This document shows, one piece after another, positions 54,285 to 63,378 of a DNA stretch of 64,000 nucleotides. The first letter of the stretch is position 1. The number at the start of each line of letters is the position of its first letter. Origin of the DNA: Paenarthrobacter sp. (GTDB lineage Bacteria > Actinomycetota > Actinomycetes > Actinomycetales > Micrococcaceae); contig JAPSHX010000002.1 of assembly GCA_031179305.1 (NCBI GenBank), positions 248,001 to 312,000 of the forward strand, read 5' to 3'. Below the pieces are notes generated by a model. It was given only the letters and a program-made list of their open reading frames with translations, was not told where the DNA came from and made no database searches. The translations under genes and the position numbers were made by a program.

Positions 54285-55859
54285 GTGAACGATGCCGAAA
54301 ACACCCAGAACTCGTCCTCCCAGCCATTGCAAGAGCGTGTCAACAACCGCTCGCAACGGCCCACATCCGATGCCTTCAAGGCATTCATGGCCAGCAACTG
54401 GGCGCCCGCCCCGCAGGTGACCCCCGCGCGCGACGCCGTTGCAGACCACGCTGCCCGCCGCCGTCGTACTGTTTCCGAACTGTTCAAGGGCGAACGGCTC
54501 GTCATCCCGGCAGGTCCATTGAAGGTCCGTTCCAACGACTGCGACTACCGTTTCCGCCCCCACTCCGGATTCGCCCACCTCACTGGCCTGGGCCTCGACC
54601 ACGAGCCCGATGCAGTGCTGATCCTTGAGCCTGTTGCTGAAGGAAAGGGCGACGACGGCGGTCACCACACTGCCACCCTCTACTTCCGTCCGCTGGCCGG
54701 AAGAGATACTGAGCAGTTCTACGCCGACTCGCGCGCTGGCGAGTTCTGGATCGGCGCGCGTCCCACACTGGCCGAATTCGAAGCCCGCCTCGGCCTCCCC
54801 ACCGCGCACATCTCCGAGCTCGAGCTGGCCATCACCAAGAATGTGGGCGCACCGGAAATCGGCGGTATCTCCATTCGCCTGGTCCGCAAGGTGGACGAGA
54901 ACATTGATGCGCTGGTGGACACCGCCCGTTACAACACGGCAAAAGACCCCGAAAACCTGGACCTCGGCGAACTCGACGCCCTGGACGAGAAGCTCAGCGA
55001 AGCATTGTCCGAGCTGCGCCTCCTCAAGGACGAGTGGGAAATCGAGCAGATGAGGATCGCTGTGGCGGCAACCGTGGAAGGGTTCGCCGACGTGGTCCGG
55101 GCCCTCCCCCGCGCACTGACCCACAAACGCGGCGAACGTGTAGTTGAGGGCGCCTTCTTTGCCCGCGCCCGCGAGGAAGGCAACGAACTCGGTTACGACA
55201 CCATAGCCGCGTCAGGCAACAACGCCACCGTGCTTCACTGGAACCGCAACTCCGGAACTGTCAACGCCGGCGAGCTCCTGCTCCTCGACGCCGGTGTGGA
55301 GGCAGATTCCCTCTACACAGCTGACATCACCCGCACACTGCCGGCCACGGGTACGTTCACCGATGTCCAGCGCAAAGTCTATGAGGCCGTGCTCGACGCC
55401 GCCGATGCCGGTTTTGCTGCTGCCCAGCCGGGCGTGAGGTTCCGGGACATCCACACCGCTGCGACCACGGTCCTGGCCGAACGCCTCGCCGAATGGGGCC
55501 TGCTGCCTGTGTCCGTGGAGGAAGCCATCAGCCCCGAGGGCCAGCAGCACCGCCGCTGGATGCCGCACGGCACCAGCCACCACCTTGGCCTCGACGTCCA
55601 CGACTGCGCCCAGGCAAAGCGCGAGCTGTACCTCGATGGAATCCTCACCGAGGGCATGGTCTTCACCATCGAACCGGGGCTTTACTTCAAGAATGAAGAC
55701 CTCGCCATCCCCGAGGAGTACCGCGGGATCGGCGTCCGCATCGAAGACGACATCCTCATGACCTCAGACGGTCCCCTCAACCTCAGCGCAGCGTTGCCGC
55801 GCAAGGCCGAGGACGTCGAGTCCTGGATGGCCGGCATCTACCCGGAAGCCCAGCGCTAA
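54285..55859 (+). CDS. pepP: Xaa-Pro aminopeptidase (aminopeptidase P)
   Basis: The 524-residue M24B metallopeptidase removes N-terminal residues before Pro. The five metal ligands are visible in DAGVEADSLYTADITRTLP (two Asp), WMPHGTSHHLGLDVHD (His), FTIEPGLYF (Glu) and GVRIEDDILMT (Glu). The N-terminal domain with FRPHSGFAHLTGL matches AMP_N. GTG 54285 encodes the natural start; the frame extends upstream into a divergent promoter region. Confidence 0.92.
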   Translation: MNDAENTQNSSSQPLQERVNNRSQRPTSDAFKAFMASNWAPAPQVTPARDAVADHAARRRRTVSELFKGERLVIPAGPLKVRSNDCDYRFRPHSGFAHLTGLGLDHEPDAVLILEPVAEGKGDDGGHHTATLYFRPLAGRDTEQFYADSRAGEFWIGARPTLAEFEARLGLPTAHISELELAITKNVGAPEIGGISIRLVRKVDENIDALVDTARYNTAKDPENLDLGELDALDEKLSEALSELRLLKDEWEIEQMRIAVAATVEGFADVVRALPRALTHKRGERVVEGAFFARAREEGNELGYDTIAASGNNATVLHWNRNSGTVNAGELLLLDAGVEADSLYTADITRTLPATGTFTDVQRKVYEAVLDAADAGFAAAQPGVRFRDIHTAATTVLAERLAEWGLLPVSVEEAISPEGQQHRRWMPHGTSHHLGLDVHDCAQAKRELYLDGILTEGMVFTIEPGLYFKNEDLAIPEEYRGIGVRIEDDILMTSDGPLNLSAALPRKAEDVESWMAGIYPEAQR

Positions 55860-55893
55860 GCGCAGGCCTTTTAGTTAACACACGGAGTCGAGC

Positions 55894-55945
55894 CAACACA
55901 CAAGGGAGGGCCACCGGAGATCCGGTGGCCCTCCCTTGTGTGTTG
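55894..55945. terminator. 24-bp perfect hairpin between convergent genes
   Basis: Two 24-base arms (55894-55917 with 55922-55945) pair without a mismatch around a 4-base loop. It lies 34 bases after pepP and 9 bases after the end of the opposing gene. No U tract follows on either strand, but the stem is exceptionally stable. Confidence 0.75.
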
Positions 55946-55954
55946 CAGAGGCGA

Positions 55955-56785
55955 CTACTGCTTGGACGAACCCTCGGCGCTGGACTGCTCGCCGTCTTCC
56001 TGCGGCGCGTCCCGTGCCGGGTTCTGACTGTCGGTAACCCGTACACCGTACTGCGGGCGACCGTCCGGGAGGTCCGGGTAACGCACAGCTGCCGGGGTCG
56101 GGGTAGGAGCCGGAGCCGGCTGGTTCACCGGTGCAGCTGCGGTCTGCCCCTCCGGAGCCGTTGAACCATTGGCCTCGGGGCCACGCTGGCCGTAGGGGTC
56201 GTTCCAGGTAGCAGGCCGCTCAGGAGCTTGGCCAGGCTGCTGGAATGGCGCATTCGGCTGGTTGTAGTTTGCCTGCGGCGCGGCTGCCTGCGACGGGTTC
56301 ATGGGCAGTTGGTGGAGCAAACGCCGGGCCTCATGGGCTGCCTCCACAGAGACGATGACGTCGTAGTTGGTAGCCACCACCTGGCTGGTTGAGGTGAAGT
56401 CACGCTTCCCGCGCTGCATGGCATAGGTGACGATGCCGAACAGCATGAAGAAGGCCGCGCCCATGAGTACAGATGTGATGATGGAGAACGGCCCCCCGGC
56501 GGGAGTAAAGAAGGACAGCATGACGCCGACGAACAGGCCGAACCACATGCCGCTCAGGGCACCGGACAAGGCCACCCTCGGGTAGCTCAGGCGGCCTGTT
56601 ACCCGCTCCACCATTTTGAGGTCGTTGCCCACGATCGACACCAGCTGTACAGGGAACTGCTGGTCTGCGAGGTAGTCCACCGCCTTCTGGGCATCCAAAT
56701 ACGAGGTGTACGAGCCTACGGTGTCACCTTGGGGGACACTGCGGGATTCCTCAACGGCTTTGGGAGCACCAAAAATGTTTGACAT
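55955..56785 (-). CDS. General stress protein 17M-like membrane protein
   Basis: The 276-residue protein has an N-terminal GSP17M/YflT-like domain (YTSYLDAQKAVDYLADQQFPVQLVSIVG, about 25-55), a pair of membrane helices (about 75-125) and a Pro/Gln/Ala-rich disordered tail. The family is named after a B. subtilis stress protein and has no known activity. ATG 56785 follows GGGGCT; an in-frame ATG 18 bases upstream is possible. It is divergent from the MgtE-N/CBS gene. Confidence 0.82.
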   Translation of the reverse strand: MSNIFGAPKAVEESRSVPQGDTVGSYTSYLDAQKAVDYLADQQFPVQLVSIVGNDLKMVERVTGRLSYPRVALSGALSGMWFGLFVGVMLSFFTPAGGPFSIITSVLMGAAFFMLFGIVTYAMQRGKRDFTSTSQVVATNYDVIVSVEAAHEARRLLHQLPMNPSQAAAPQANYNQPNAPFQQPGQAPERPATWNDPYGQRGPEANGSTAPEGQTAAAPVNQPAPAPTPTPAAVRYPDLPDGRPQYGVRVTDSQNPARDAPQEDGEQSSAEGSSKQ

Positions 56786-56861
56786 AGCCCCATTGTGTCT
56801 CATCGACATGTGTAGCGGCTGGAATTCAGCTAAAAGAGAGCAGACTCGGTAGCCTGTAAAC

Positions 56862-58145
56862 ATGAGCACACATCCCTCACGAGTCTTTGTCGCGCGCTTG
56901 CTCGGCTTGGACGTTTTCGACCCCCTGGGCGATCGCCTGGGCCGGTTGCGAGACGTCGTGGTGCTCTCCCGAGGCACCCGTGGTGCTCCCCATGTAGTGG
57001 GTATCGTGGTTGAAGTTCCGGGCAAGAAGCGTGTGTTCGTTCCCATGACGCGCATTACGTCAATAGACCAGACGCAAATCATTTGCACCGGCTTGGTCAA
57101 CCTCCGCCGCTTCGAGCAGCGCGGCGCCGAGACACTGGTGGTCGCTGAGATGTTCGACCGCCGCGTGACGCTTGCCGACGGCAGTGGAGACGCCACGATC
57201 GAAGACATCGCCATGGACCAGCACCGGTCCAAGGACTGGTTTGTCAGCAAGCTCTTCGTCCGCCGTGGACACTCCCTGTCCCCTTTTGGCAGACTCCGCC
57301 GGAATGAGACCCTGATCATCGATTGGGCCGATGCCCAGACCGGCGCCCACACCGAGCCTCAGGCCGCCACGCAGTTCGTCGCCACGCACGAGGACCTTAA
57401 GCCTGCCGACTTCGCTGAAGCCCTCCAGGAAATGAGCGACAAGCGACGTTTCGAGGTGGCCAGTGAGCTGCAAGACGAGCGCCTCGCCGATGTCCTTCAG
57501 GAACTCCCGGAAGACGACCAAGTGGAGATCCTCTCCGCGTTGGATGTGGAACGCGCCGCTGACGTCCTCGAAGAGATGGATCCCGACGACGCCGCCGACC
57601 TCTTGGCCGAGCTTCCTTCCGCCCAAGCCGAAGAGCTGCTTCAACTCATGGAACCCCAGGAAGCCGAGGACGTCCGCCGTCTCCTGGAATACGACGAAGA
57701 CACCGCCGGTGGCCTCATGACTCCGGTCCCGGTCATCCTGCCGCCGGAAGCTACCGTGGCTGAGGCCCTGGCCCACGTCCGCCGCGAGGAGCTCTCGCCT
57801 GCACTGGCCTCATCCATCTTCATCGCCCGTCCGCCCTTGGAGACCCCCACAGGCCGTTTTCTGGGCGTGGTGCATATTCAGCAGCTGCTGCGCTTCCCTC
57901 CGCCGGAACCGCTGGGCAACCTCGTGGACAAGAACCTCGAGCCACTTTCGGACCAAGCCCACATCAGCGAAGTGGCCCGGACCCTGGCCACGTACAACCT
58001 GAATTCACTTCCAGTCGTTGACGACGACGGCCGCCTTGTGGGGGCGGTGACTGTTGATGACGTGCTGGATCACCTGTTGCCGGATGACTGGCGCGCCCAT
58101 GAGGACGACGCCCCTATAAGGAAACTTGGAGGCCGCATTGGCTGA
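56862..58145 (+). CDS. Soluble PRC-barrel / MgtE-N / CBS protein without a transport domain
   Basis: The 427-residue protein begins with two PRC-barrel-like segments (about 5-160), followed by a MgtE intracellular N domain (about 190-285, repeated ADVLQELPEDD and AADVLEEMDPDDAADLL) and a CBS pair (about 290-410, DTAGGLMTPVPV and LVGAVTVDDVLDHLLPDDW). MgtE magnesium channels carry the same cytosolic sensor, but the five transmembrane helices are missing. It may sense Mg or adenylate and act on a partner. DUF1003 overlaps its end. Confidence 0.88.
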   Translation: MSTHPSRVFVARLLGLDVFDPLGDRLGRLRDVVVLSRGTRGAPHVVGIVVEVPGKKRVFVPMTRITSIDQTQIICTGLVNLRRFEQRGAETLVVAEMFDRRVTLADGSGDATIEDIAMDQHRSKDWFVSKLFVRRGHSLSPFGRLRRNETLIIDWADAQTGAHTEPQAATQFVATHEDLKPADFAEALQEMSDKRRFEVASELQDERLADVLQELPEDDQVEILSALDVERAADVLEEMDPDDAADLLAELPSAQAEELLQLMEPQEAEDVRRLLEYDEDTAGGLMTPVPVILPPEATVAEALAHVRREELSPALASSIFIARPPLETPTGRFLGVVHIQQLLRFPPPEPLGNLVDKNLEPLSDQAHISEVARTLATYNLNSLPVVDDDGRLVGAVTVDDVLDHLLPDDWRAHEDDAPIRKLGGRIG

Positions 58146-58857
58146 TAACAACGCCACCCGATCCCCCAAGTCCACAGGACGCTCAAGCAGCAGCCTTGAC
58201 ACTCCCCTGAGCGGCCGTCAACGCATCCTGCCCAAGTTCTCCCCGAACCCGGACGCTTTCGGAAACGCAACGGAGGGCTTCGCCCGGTTCATGGGCACGC
58301 CTACTTTCCTCGTCTACATGACGGTGTTCTGTGTGTTCTGGCTTGCCTGGAACACCTTCGCGCCCACTGACTGGCAGTTTGACCGCGTGGAGCTGGGATT
58401 CACCCTGCTTACGTTGATGCTGTCCCTTCAGGCTTCCTACGCGGCACCGCTCCTGCTGCTCGCTCAAAACCGGCAGGACGACCGCGACCGTGTCTCGCTC
58501 CAGCAGGACCGTCAGCGTGCCGAACGCAATCTCTCCGACACCGAATACCTGACCCGGGAACTGGCCTCACTGCGTATCGCTTTGCGCGAAGTAGCCACCC
58601 GTGACTATGTCCGCACCGAGCTCCGAAGCCTGCTGGAAGACATCATCGACGCCCAGGAGGAACTGCGCGAGAACGAATCCTCCGCTGATGGCACGGAATC
58701 GCCGGGTGAGAAGGTTAAGGAGAAGCTGAAGGAGAAGCGCGACAAATCGCGGGGCCCCCGCACACAGCAGATTCCGAAGGTCCGACCACCCCGGCCTGCA
58801 GGTCCACAACATTCCACCGGCAAGCCATCGCCTGAAAACCCCGAAAGCCGAGCCTGA
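58138..58857 (+). CDS. DUF1003 membrane protein
   Basis: The product of 239 residues has a DUF1003 core with two membrane helices (MTVFCVFWLAWNTFAP and LTLMLSLQASYAAPLLLLAQ) and the family motif RQDDRDR. A charged coiled region and a Pro/Lys-rich tail follow. I place the start at TTG 58138 because GGAGG lies five bases upstream; TTG 58126 is the alternative. It overlaps the MgtE-N/CBS stop by eight bases and may be its membrane partner. Confidence 0.85.
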   Translation: MADNNATRSPKSTGRSSSSLDTPLSGRQRILPKFSPNPDAFGNATEGFARFMGTPTFLVYMTVFCVFWLAWNTFAPTDWQFDRVELGFTLLTLMLSLQASYAAPLLLLAQNRQDDRDRVSLQQDRQRAERNLSDTEYLTRELASLRIALREVATRDYVRTELRSLLEDIIDAQEELRENESSADGTESPGEKVKEKLKEKRDKSRGPRTQQIPKVRPPRPAGPQHSTGKPSPENPESRA

Positions 58858-58861
58858 CCCC

Positions 58862-59989
58862 ATGAGCATCGCATCTGCCGAGGCGCTGCATGCTGCCTTG
58901 GCCACCGTCATTGATCCTGAGCTCCGGCGCCCCATCACGGAACTTGGAATGGTGGAATCGGTGTCGTCTGATGATGACGGCGCCGTGCACGTCGCAGTTC
59001 TGCTGACCATTGCCGGGTGCCCCCTGCGCGAGACCATCACCAAGGATGCCACCGACGCCCTCCTCCGGGTGGAAGGCGTCACAGGCGTGGATGTTGAGCT
59101 GAAGGTCATGACCCAGGCCCAGCGGGAAGCCCTCAAGGAACAACTCCGCGGGCCCGGTGGACAACGCGGCATACCCTTCACCAAGCCTGGCTCCCTCACT
59201 AAGGTGTACGCCGTAGCCAGCGGAAAAGGCGGTGTGGGCAAGTCATCCGTCACCGTCAATTTGGCGTGTGCACTTGCCGCCCAAGGCCTCCGGGTCGGCA
59301 TCGTGGACGCCGATGTGCACGGCTTCTCCGTGCCCGCCCTCATGGGGATTAACCAGAAGCCCACGCAGGTGGACGACATGATCCTGCCTCCCGTCGCCTA
59401 CGGCGTGAAGGTCATCTCCATCGGCATGTTCGTTGCAGGCAATCAGCCGGTAGCTTGGCGCGGTCCGATGCTGCACCGTGCCCTGGAACAATTCCTCACT
59501 GACGTTTACTTCGGCGACCTCGATGCCCTCTTCCTGGACCTGCCACCGGGCACGGGTGACATCGCCATTTCCGTGGCGCAGCTCCTGCCCAACGCAGAAA
59601 TCCTGGTTGTCACCACACCGCAGGCAGCTGCTGCGGACGTCGCCGAACGTGCCGGTACCATTGCCACCCAGACAGGGCAGAAAGTGGCCGGCGTCATCGA
59701 GAACATGTCCTACCTGGAAATGCCCGACGGCGGACGCATGGAACTGTTCGGAAATGGCGGAGGCGCCATCCTGGCTGAGCGGCTGAGCGCTGCCGTGGGC
59801 AGCGATGTTCCGCTCCTCGGGCAGATTCCGTTGGACATCCGTTTGCGTGAGGGCGGCGACGCCGGGAATCCCGTTGTCCTGGCAGCGCCCGAAACGGCTG
59901 CCGCCAGAGCGATGGAAGGCATTGCCGCCGCCTTGGCCACGCGACCTCGCGGATTGTCCGGTATGCCCTTGGGAATTCAGCCGCGTTAG
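58862..59989 (+). CDS. mrp: Mrp/ApbC-family iron-sulfur carrier ATPase
   Basis: The 375-residue protein has a MIP18/DUF59 domain (about 1-95) and a deviant Walker A P-loop, ASGKGGVGKSSVTVNLA, followed by VDADVHGFSVPALMG and LDLPPGTGDI. Members bind and transfer [4Fe-4S] clusters. The CxxC expected near the C terminus of many Mrp proteins is not visible (VIENMSYLEMPDGGRMELFG), so cluster binding may differ. It starts four bases after the DUF1003 gene. Confidence 0.92.
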   Translation: MSIASAEALHAALATVIDPELRRPITELGMVESVSSDDDGAVHVAVLLTIAGCPLRETITKDATDALLRVEGVTGVDVELKVMTQAQREALKEQLRGPGGQRGIPFTKPGSLTKVYAVASGKGGVGKSSVTVNLACALAAQGLRVGIVDADVHGFSVPALMGINQKPTQVDDMILPPVAYGVKVISIGMFVAGNQPVAWRGPMLHRALEQFLTDVYFGDLDALFLDLPPGTGDIAISVAQLLPNAEILVVTTPQAAAADVAERAGTIATQTGQKVAGVIENMSYLEMPDGGRMELFGNGGGAILAERLSAAVGSDVPLLGQIPLDIRLREGGDAGNPVVLAAPETAAARAMEGIAAALATRPRGLSGMPLGIQPR

Positions 59990-60042
59990 CCCTCGCCCTT
60001 CACGCTGGGCGGCACCCTCAGCGAGCTGTCAGCTGCTTCAAA

Positions 60043-60429
60043 TCAGGTCGCTTCGGAATCGAACGGGGCAGCTTCTCCCTCGGCGAGCCGCTCAATGACC
60101 CGCACAGGAGCTTTGGGCTTGGTATCTACTGCCGTGGCAGCAGCTGCGGGAGCTCCGGCACTGACTGGCTTGGTGTCGTCATCAAGGAGCGCGTCCTTGA
60201 TGATTCGGCGGGGATCATACTGGCGCGGATCATATTTCTTCCAGTCGACCTCATCGATGTCGATGCCGACTTCCTCTTTGATCTGCTCGCGCGCGCCGGA
60301 AGCCATCCGACGGACTTCCTTGACCAGGTTGGCGAGCTTTTGGGTGTATTCGGGCAAACGGCTGGGACCGATGACGAGTACGCCGATAATCAGAAGGAGT
60401 ATGAACTCCGGGCCGTTGATTCCAAGCAC
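60043..60429 (-). CDS. tatB: Twin-arginine translocation protein TatB
   Basis: The 128-residue protein starts with the TatA/B membrane helix and hinge (GPEFILLLIIGVLVIGPSRLP), then an amphipathic helix and an acidic tail. Glu at position 8, as in TatB, favours TatB over TatA. It starts with GTG 60429. It is 31 bases downstream of the anti-sigma gene, the order seen around sigE in mycobacteria. Confidence 0.9.
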   Translation of the reverse strand: MLGINGPEFILLLIIGVLVIGPSRLPEYTQKLANLVKEVRRMASGAREQIKEEVGIDIDEVDWKKYDPRQYDPRRIIKDALLDDDTKPVSAGAPAAAATAVDTKPKAPVRVIERLAEGEAAPFDSEAT

Positions 60430-60460
60430 GCTACGAAGATTACCTTGTCTGTGGTGCCGC

Positions 60461-61375
60461 TCATAAACCAGCAGGGCGGAGCAGTGTCTGGAGGCCGCGG
60501 AGCAGCCGTCCGTACCACGTTTCTGGATCTTCGTCGTCGGACGCCAACGTCATGGCTTCCCCTGCCCGCACGATTTCGGGTACGGCGTCGTCCGCGGTGT
60601 CCGCCGGGAGATCGGAGGCGTAGCTGATGACAGCTGCCGGCATGGTGTAGACGGCCTTCCACGGGGTCCCCTGCGTGACAGACAGCTGCGCCGAAGTAGA
60701 ACGTCCAGTGCCGGATGGATCCGCCGGCAGGTGTTCCTCCACGATGGTGGCGTAGTGACCGTTGCTTTCAAGCCTGATCTCCACGGCAGGGTTCCCGTTA
60801 TGCATAGTGGCTTGGGCGGACACGACGTGGAAGCCCATTCCGGATAGCTCGGGACACGCCCACCCGTCTTCGCGCAGTGACTTCAACTGGGCAATACTCA
60901 AACTGACTTTGCTGCCGGCCCGAAACGCGGGTCCAACCACGGCTTCTGTGGGGTTACCCGTCAAGGCACCGGCAAGTGCGCCGCCATCGCTGGTTCCCGG
61001 GAGGGCCTGTGGTCTTTCATCGCCGGCGATCACATACGCGGACAGTGCCAACGCTCCTGCGCTCACCGCCAACGTTCCGGCAGCAATACCCGCAATGCCA
61101 AGGCCACGTAACCGGCGGTACGGATACTGCGGTGTTAAGTGCATGGGTGCCGGTTCGTTGGCCAGGCGTTCGGTGTGCCGGATGAGTCGCGCCGCAAGAT
61201 CCTGGCTGGCTTCGGGCACGGCTGAATCACGGAGGCGCTCAAGGTACTGCCGTTCCCGGCGGAGCGAAATTCGGCAGTCCGCGCAATCCTGCAGGTGTTC
61301 CGAACTGCGCGTATGGCGCAGCGCAACCAATTTGCGCCGGGACAAGGCTCCCGGACGAAAGGGACGTCGAGGCAT
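60461..61375 (-). CDS. rseA: ZAS-type anti-sigma factor (RseA-like)
   Basis: The 304-residue protein has a zinc-binding anti-sigma motif HLQDCADC (H-x3-C-x2-C) near residue 30, one membrane helix (about 105-130, GIAGIAAGTLAVSAGALALS) and an external domain. The first segment should bind and inhibit the sigma factor encoded 7 bases upstream. I chose ATG 61375 because TAGG precedes it; TTG 61381 is the alternative. Release of the sigma factor could be redox- or protease-driven; this is not visible here. Confidence 0.87.
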   Translation of the reverse strand: MPRRPFRPGALSRRKLVALRHTRSSEHLQDCADCRISLRRERQYLERLRDSAVPEASQDLAARLIRHTERLANEPAPMHLTPQYPYRRLRGLGIAGIAAGTLAVSAGALALSAYVIAGDERPQALPGTSDGGALAGALTGNPTEAVVGPAFRAGSKVSLSIAQLKSLREDGWACPELSGMGFHVVSAQATMHNGNPAVEIRLESNGHYATIVEEHLPADPSGTGRSTSAQLSVTQGTPWKAVYTMPAAVISYASDLPADTADDAVPEIVRAGEAMTLASDDEDPETWYGRLLRGLQTLLRPAGL

Positions 61376-61382
61376 CGACAAC

Positions 61383-62006
61383 CTAAAGAATGCTGGCGAT
61401 GCGGGGCATCTTCAACCGCGGTTTGCGGGCCCCTGCCGGGCGAGGATCGCGATGAGCGAGTTTCTCGCGAAGCATGGTCCGTCCGCGGTGGATACGGGAC
61501 CTGACGGTTCCCAGTTTCACACCAAGCGCCTCGGCGACTTCGTCATAGGAAAGACCTTCGAGATCACACAGCACGACCGCCGCGCGGAAGTCCGGCGGGA
61601 GTTCTTCCAACGCCCGCTGGACGTCAAGGTCAAGGTTGTTGTGCTCGAAGCTCTGCTCAGGTCCGGGTTCACGGCCTGGCAAGCGGGATTCGGCATCTTC
61701 TGCGAGCGCATCGAAGCGGATGCGGCTCCTGCGCCGTGCCCCGTCAAGGAACAGGTTGGTGGTGATGCGGTGCAACCATCCATCCAAGGTTCCCGGTTTG
61801 AAGTTTTCCAAGGAACGGAACACCCTGACGAAAACTTCCTGGGTGAGGTCTTCGGCGTCGAACTTGTTGCCGGTCAAGCGATAGGCGAGGCGATATACCT
61901 TGGCGGAGTGGTTTGAAACCACTTCCTCCCAGCTGGGCATGACCCAATCAGTAACGGCCTCAAGGCTTTCCGATGTTTGGACTGGCGCAGCATGCGATGC
62001 CGGCAT
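61383..62006 (-). CDS. sigE: ECF sigma factor, SigE type
   Basis: The 207-residue protein has sigma region 2 ([31 protein letters not shown]) and region 4 ([44 protein letters not shown]), with no region 3. It should direct RNA polymerase to envelope-stress promoters. GAGGGGA precedes ATG 62006. Its neighbours, an anti-sigma gene downstream, then tatB and mrp, and a divergent O-methyltransferase, match the mycobacterial sigE locus as I recall it. Confidence 0.93.
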   Translation of the reverse strand: MPASHAAPVQTSESLEAVTDWVMPSWEEVVSNHSAKVYRLAYRLTGNKFDAEDLTQEVFVRVFRSLENFKPGTLDGWLHRITTNLFLDGARRRSRIRFDALAEDAESRLPGREPGPEQSFEHNNLDLDVQRALEELPPDFRAAVVLCDLEGLSYDEVAEALGVKLGTVRSRIHRGRTMLREKLAHRDPRPAGARKPRLKMPRIASIL

Positions 62007-62244
62007 CGTCCACTCCCCTCAAACTGTGGTTCACCGAGTCTTCGGCGCCGCATCACCTCATGGATGACCGGAGCATTATCATCCCAAGTTTGTCTGGGAA
62101 TTTCCTGATTGGCAGAGCATTTCCCCGCAAGGCTGAAATCAACCGTGGACACAGGCGCGGGGAGGCTTCCCTGCAACGTGTTTACGGGGGCGGACACAGT
62201 AGTCTTGGTACAAACACCCCTACCCGCGGAAAGCGAACCCCTTC

Positions 62245-62877
62245 ATGAGTGCCGACAAGTCAAGCAGCTGGTCCTACGCAGAAGATCTGCCGGCTGAGGA
62301 TGACGTGTTGTTGCGCGCCCGTGAGCGGTCCTTCGAACTTGGTGTCACCCCCATCAGTCCCGGCGTGGGCGCCGTACTGACAGTACTCGCTGCCGCTTCC
62401 AAAGCGCAGACGGTGGTGGAAGTCGGCTCAGGCGCCGGTGTCTCCGGGGTTTGCCTGCTGCGTGGATTGAGTTCCCATGCTGTGCTGACCACCATCGATG
62501 TGGACGTCGAACACCTCAAGGCGGCCAGGGAAGCGTTCCTGGAATCCGGTAGCCCGGCCAACCGTACCCGTACGATTTCAGGCCGTGCAGCAGATGTTTT
62601 ACCTCGCCTGACCGACTCAGCCTATGACCTCGTCTTCATTGACGCCGACAAGCCCAACTTCCCCAAATATGTGGAACAGGCAATCCGCTTGCTGAAATCG
62701 GGCGGCACCCTGGTCATCAACGATGCGTTGGACAAAGACCGCGTTTCCAATCCCGCAGCGCGGGATGCCACCACCGTGGTTCTGCGCCAGATCGGCAAGG
62801 CCATTCGCGACGACGAGCGGCTGGCCTCAGCGATGCTGCCCACTGGCGATGGACTTCTGGTGGCCGTCAAGAAGTAG
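62245..62877 (+). CDS. O-methyltransferase (class I, AdoMet-dependent)
   Basis: The 210-residue protein has motif I VVEVGSGAGVSGVCLLRGL, followed by LTTIDVDVEHLKAAREAF and the family patch DLVFIDADKPNFPKYVEQA with the likely metal/acceptor-binding acidic residues. It resembles catechol/caffeoyl-CoA-type O-methyltransferases. The substrate is unknown. It is divergent from sigE, as in mycobacteria. Confidence 0.9.
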   Translation: MSADKSSSWSYAEDLPAEDDVLLRARERSFELGVTPISPGVGAVLTVLAAASKAQTVVEVGSGAGVSGVCLLRGLSSHAVLTTIDVDVEHLKAAREAFLESGSPANRTRTISGRAADVLPRLTDSAYDLVFIDADKPNFPKYVEQAIRLLKSGGTLVINDALDKDRVSNPAARDATTVVLRQIGKAIRDDERLASAMLPTGDGLLVAVKK

Positions 62878-62925
62878 GACGGTTCAACAAGCCAGGACCT
62901 GAACCAGTAACAGAGCTTAAACAAA

Positions 62926-62963
62926 AGCAGGGCCCGGCTTTGGACTGCCCGCCGGGCCCTGCT
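62926..62963. terminator. Terminator between O-methyltransferase and DUF3117 genes
   Basis: A 13-bp perfect GC-rich stem (62926-62938 with 62951-62963) and 12-base loop separate convergent genes. On the minus strand it is followed by TTTTGTTTAAG, so it is best suited to the DUF3117 gene. Confidence 0.85.
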
Positions 62964-62984
62964 CTGAAACTCTAATCAAAACGT

Positions 62985-63152
62985 CTATTCAGTAACGCCT
63001 ACGAGGCATTCCTTGAGGTTGGCCGCTTCCGCGGCGTTGAGCTCGACAACGAGTCGTCCTCCGCCTTCGAGCGGCACACGCATTATCAAGCTGCGTCCCT
63101 CTTTGGTAACTTCCATAGGGCCGTCGCCGGTACGTGGTTTCATAGCCGCCAT
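62985..63152 (-). CDS. DUF3117 family small protein
   Basis: The 55-residue protein (MAAMKPRTGDGPMEVTKEGR at its start) is a conserved actinobacterial family with no known role; the small size matches the family. ATG 63152 is preceded by GGAGGGGA. A longer reading frame to 63260 is unlikely because it starts inside the promoter region. It is followed by its own terminator. Confidence 0.88.
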   Translation of the reverse strand: MAAMKPRTGDGPMEVTKEGRSLIMRVPLEGGGRLVVELNAAEAANLKECLVGVTE

Positions 63153-63378
63153 TAGGAAAATCCCCTCCATTTGTCCCAAGTCACGCCAACCCGGCCGGGC
63201 TGGTTCCGCGTCGCAATTGCAGCCGGCGGCACCGCTTGGGAGGCCGCCTTGGCCGGGCACTTTTCGGTGCTTTGTCCTTGCTCTTATTCCATTATCCCGT
63301 AATTACACGTCCGTAGCGAATCAAACGCCTATTTGTCCGGGCTTTGTACATACTCCCACTGCGCGGCAAAGGTCCACG

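Noticed and set aside
60762..61916. Plus-strand open frame of 384 codons opposite the sigma/anti-sigma pair
   Set aside because: Both opposing genes have intact diagnostic motifs, so this is a shadow.
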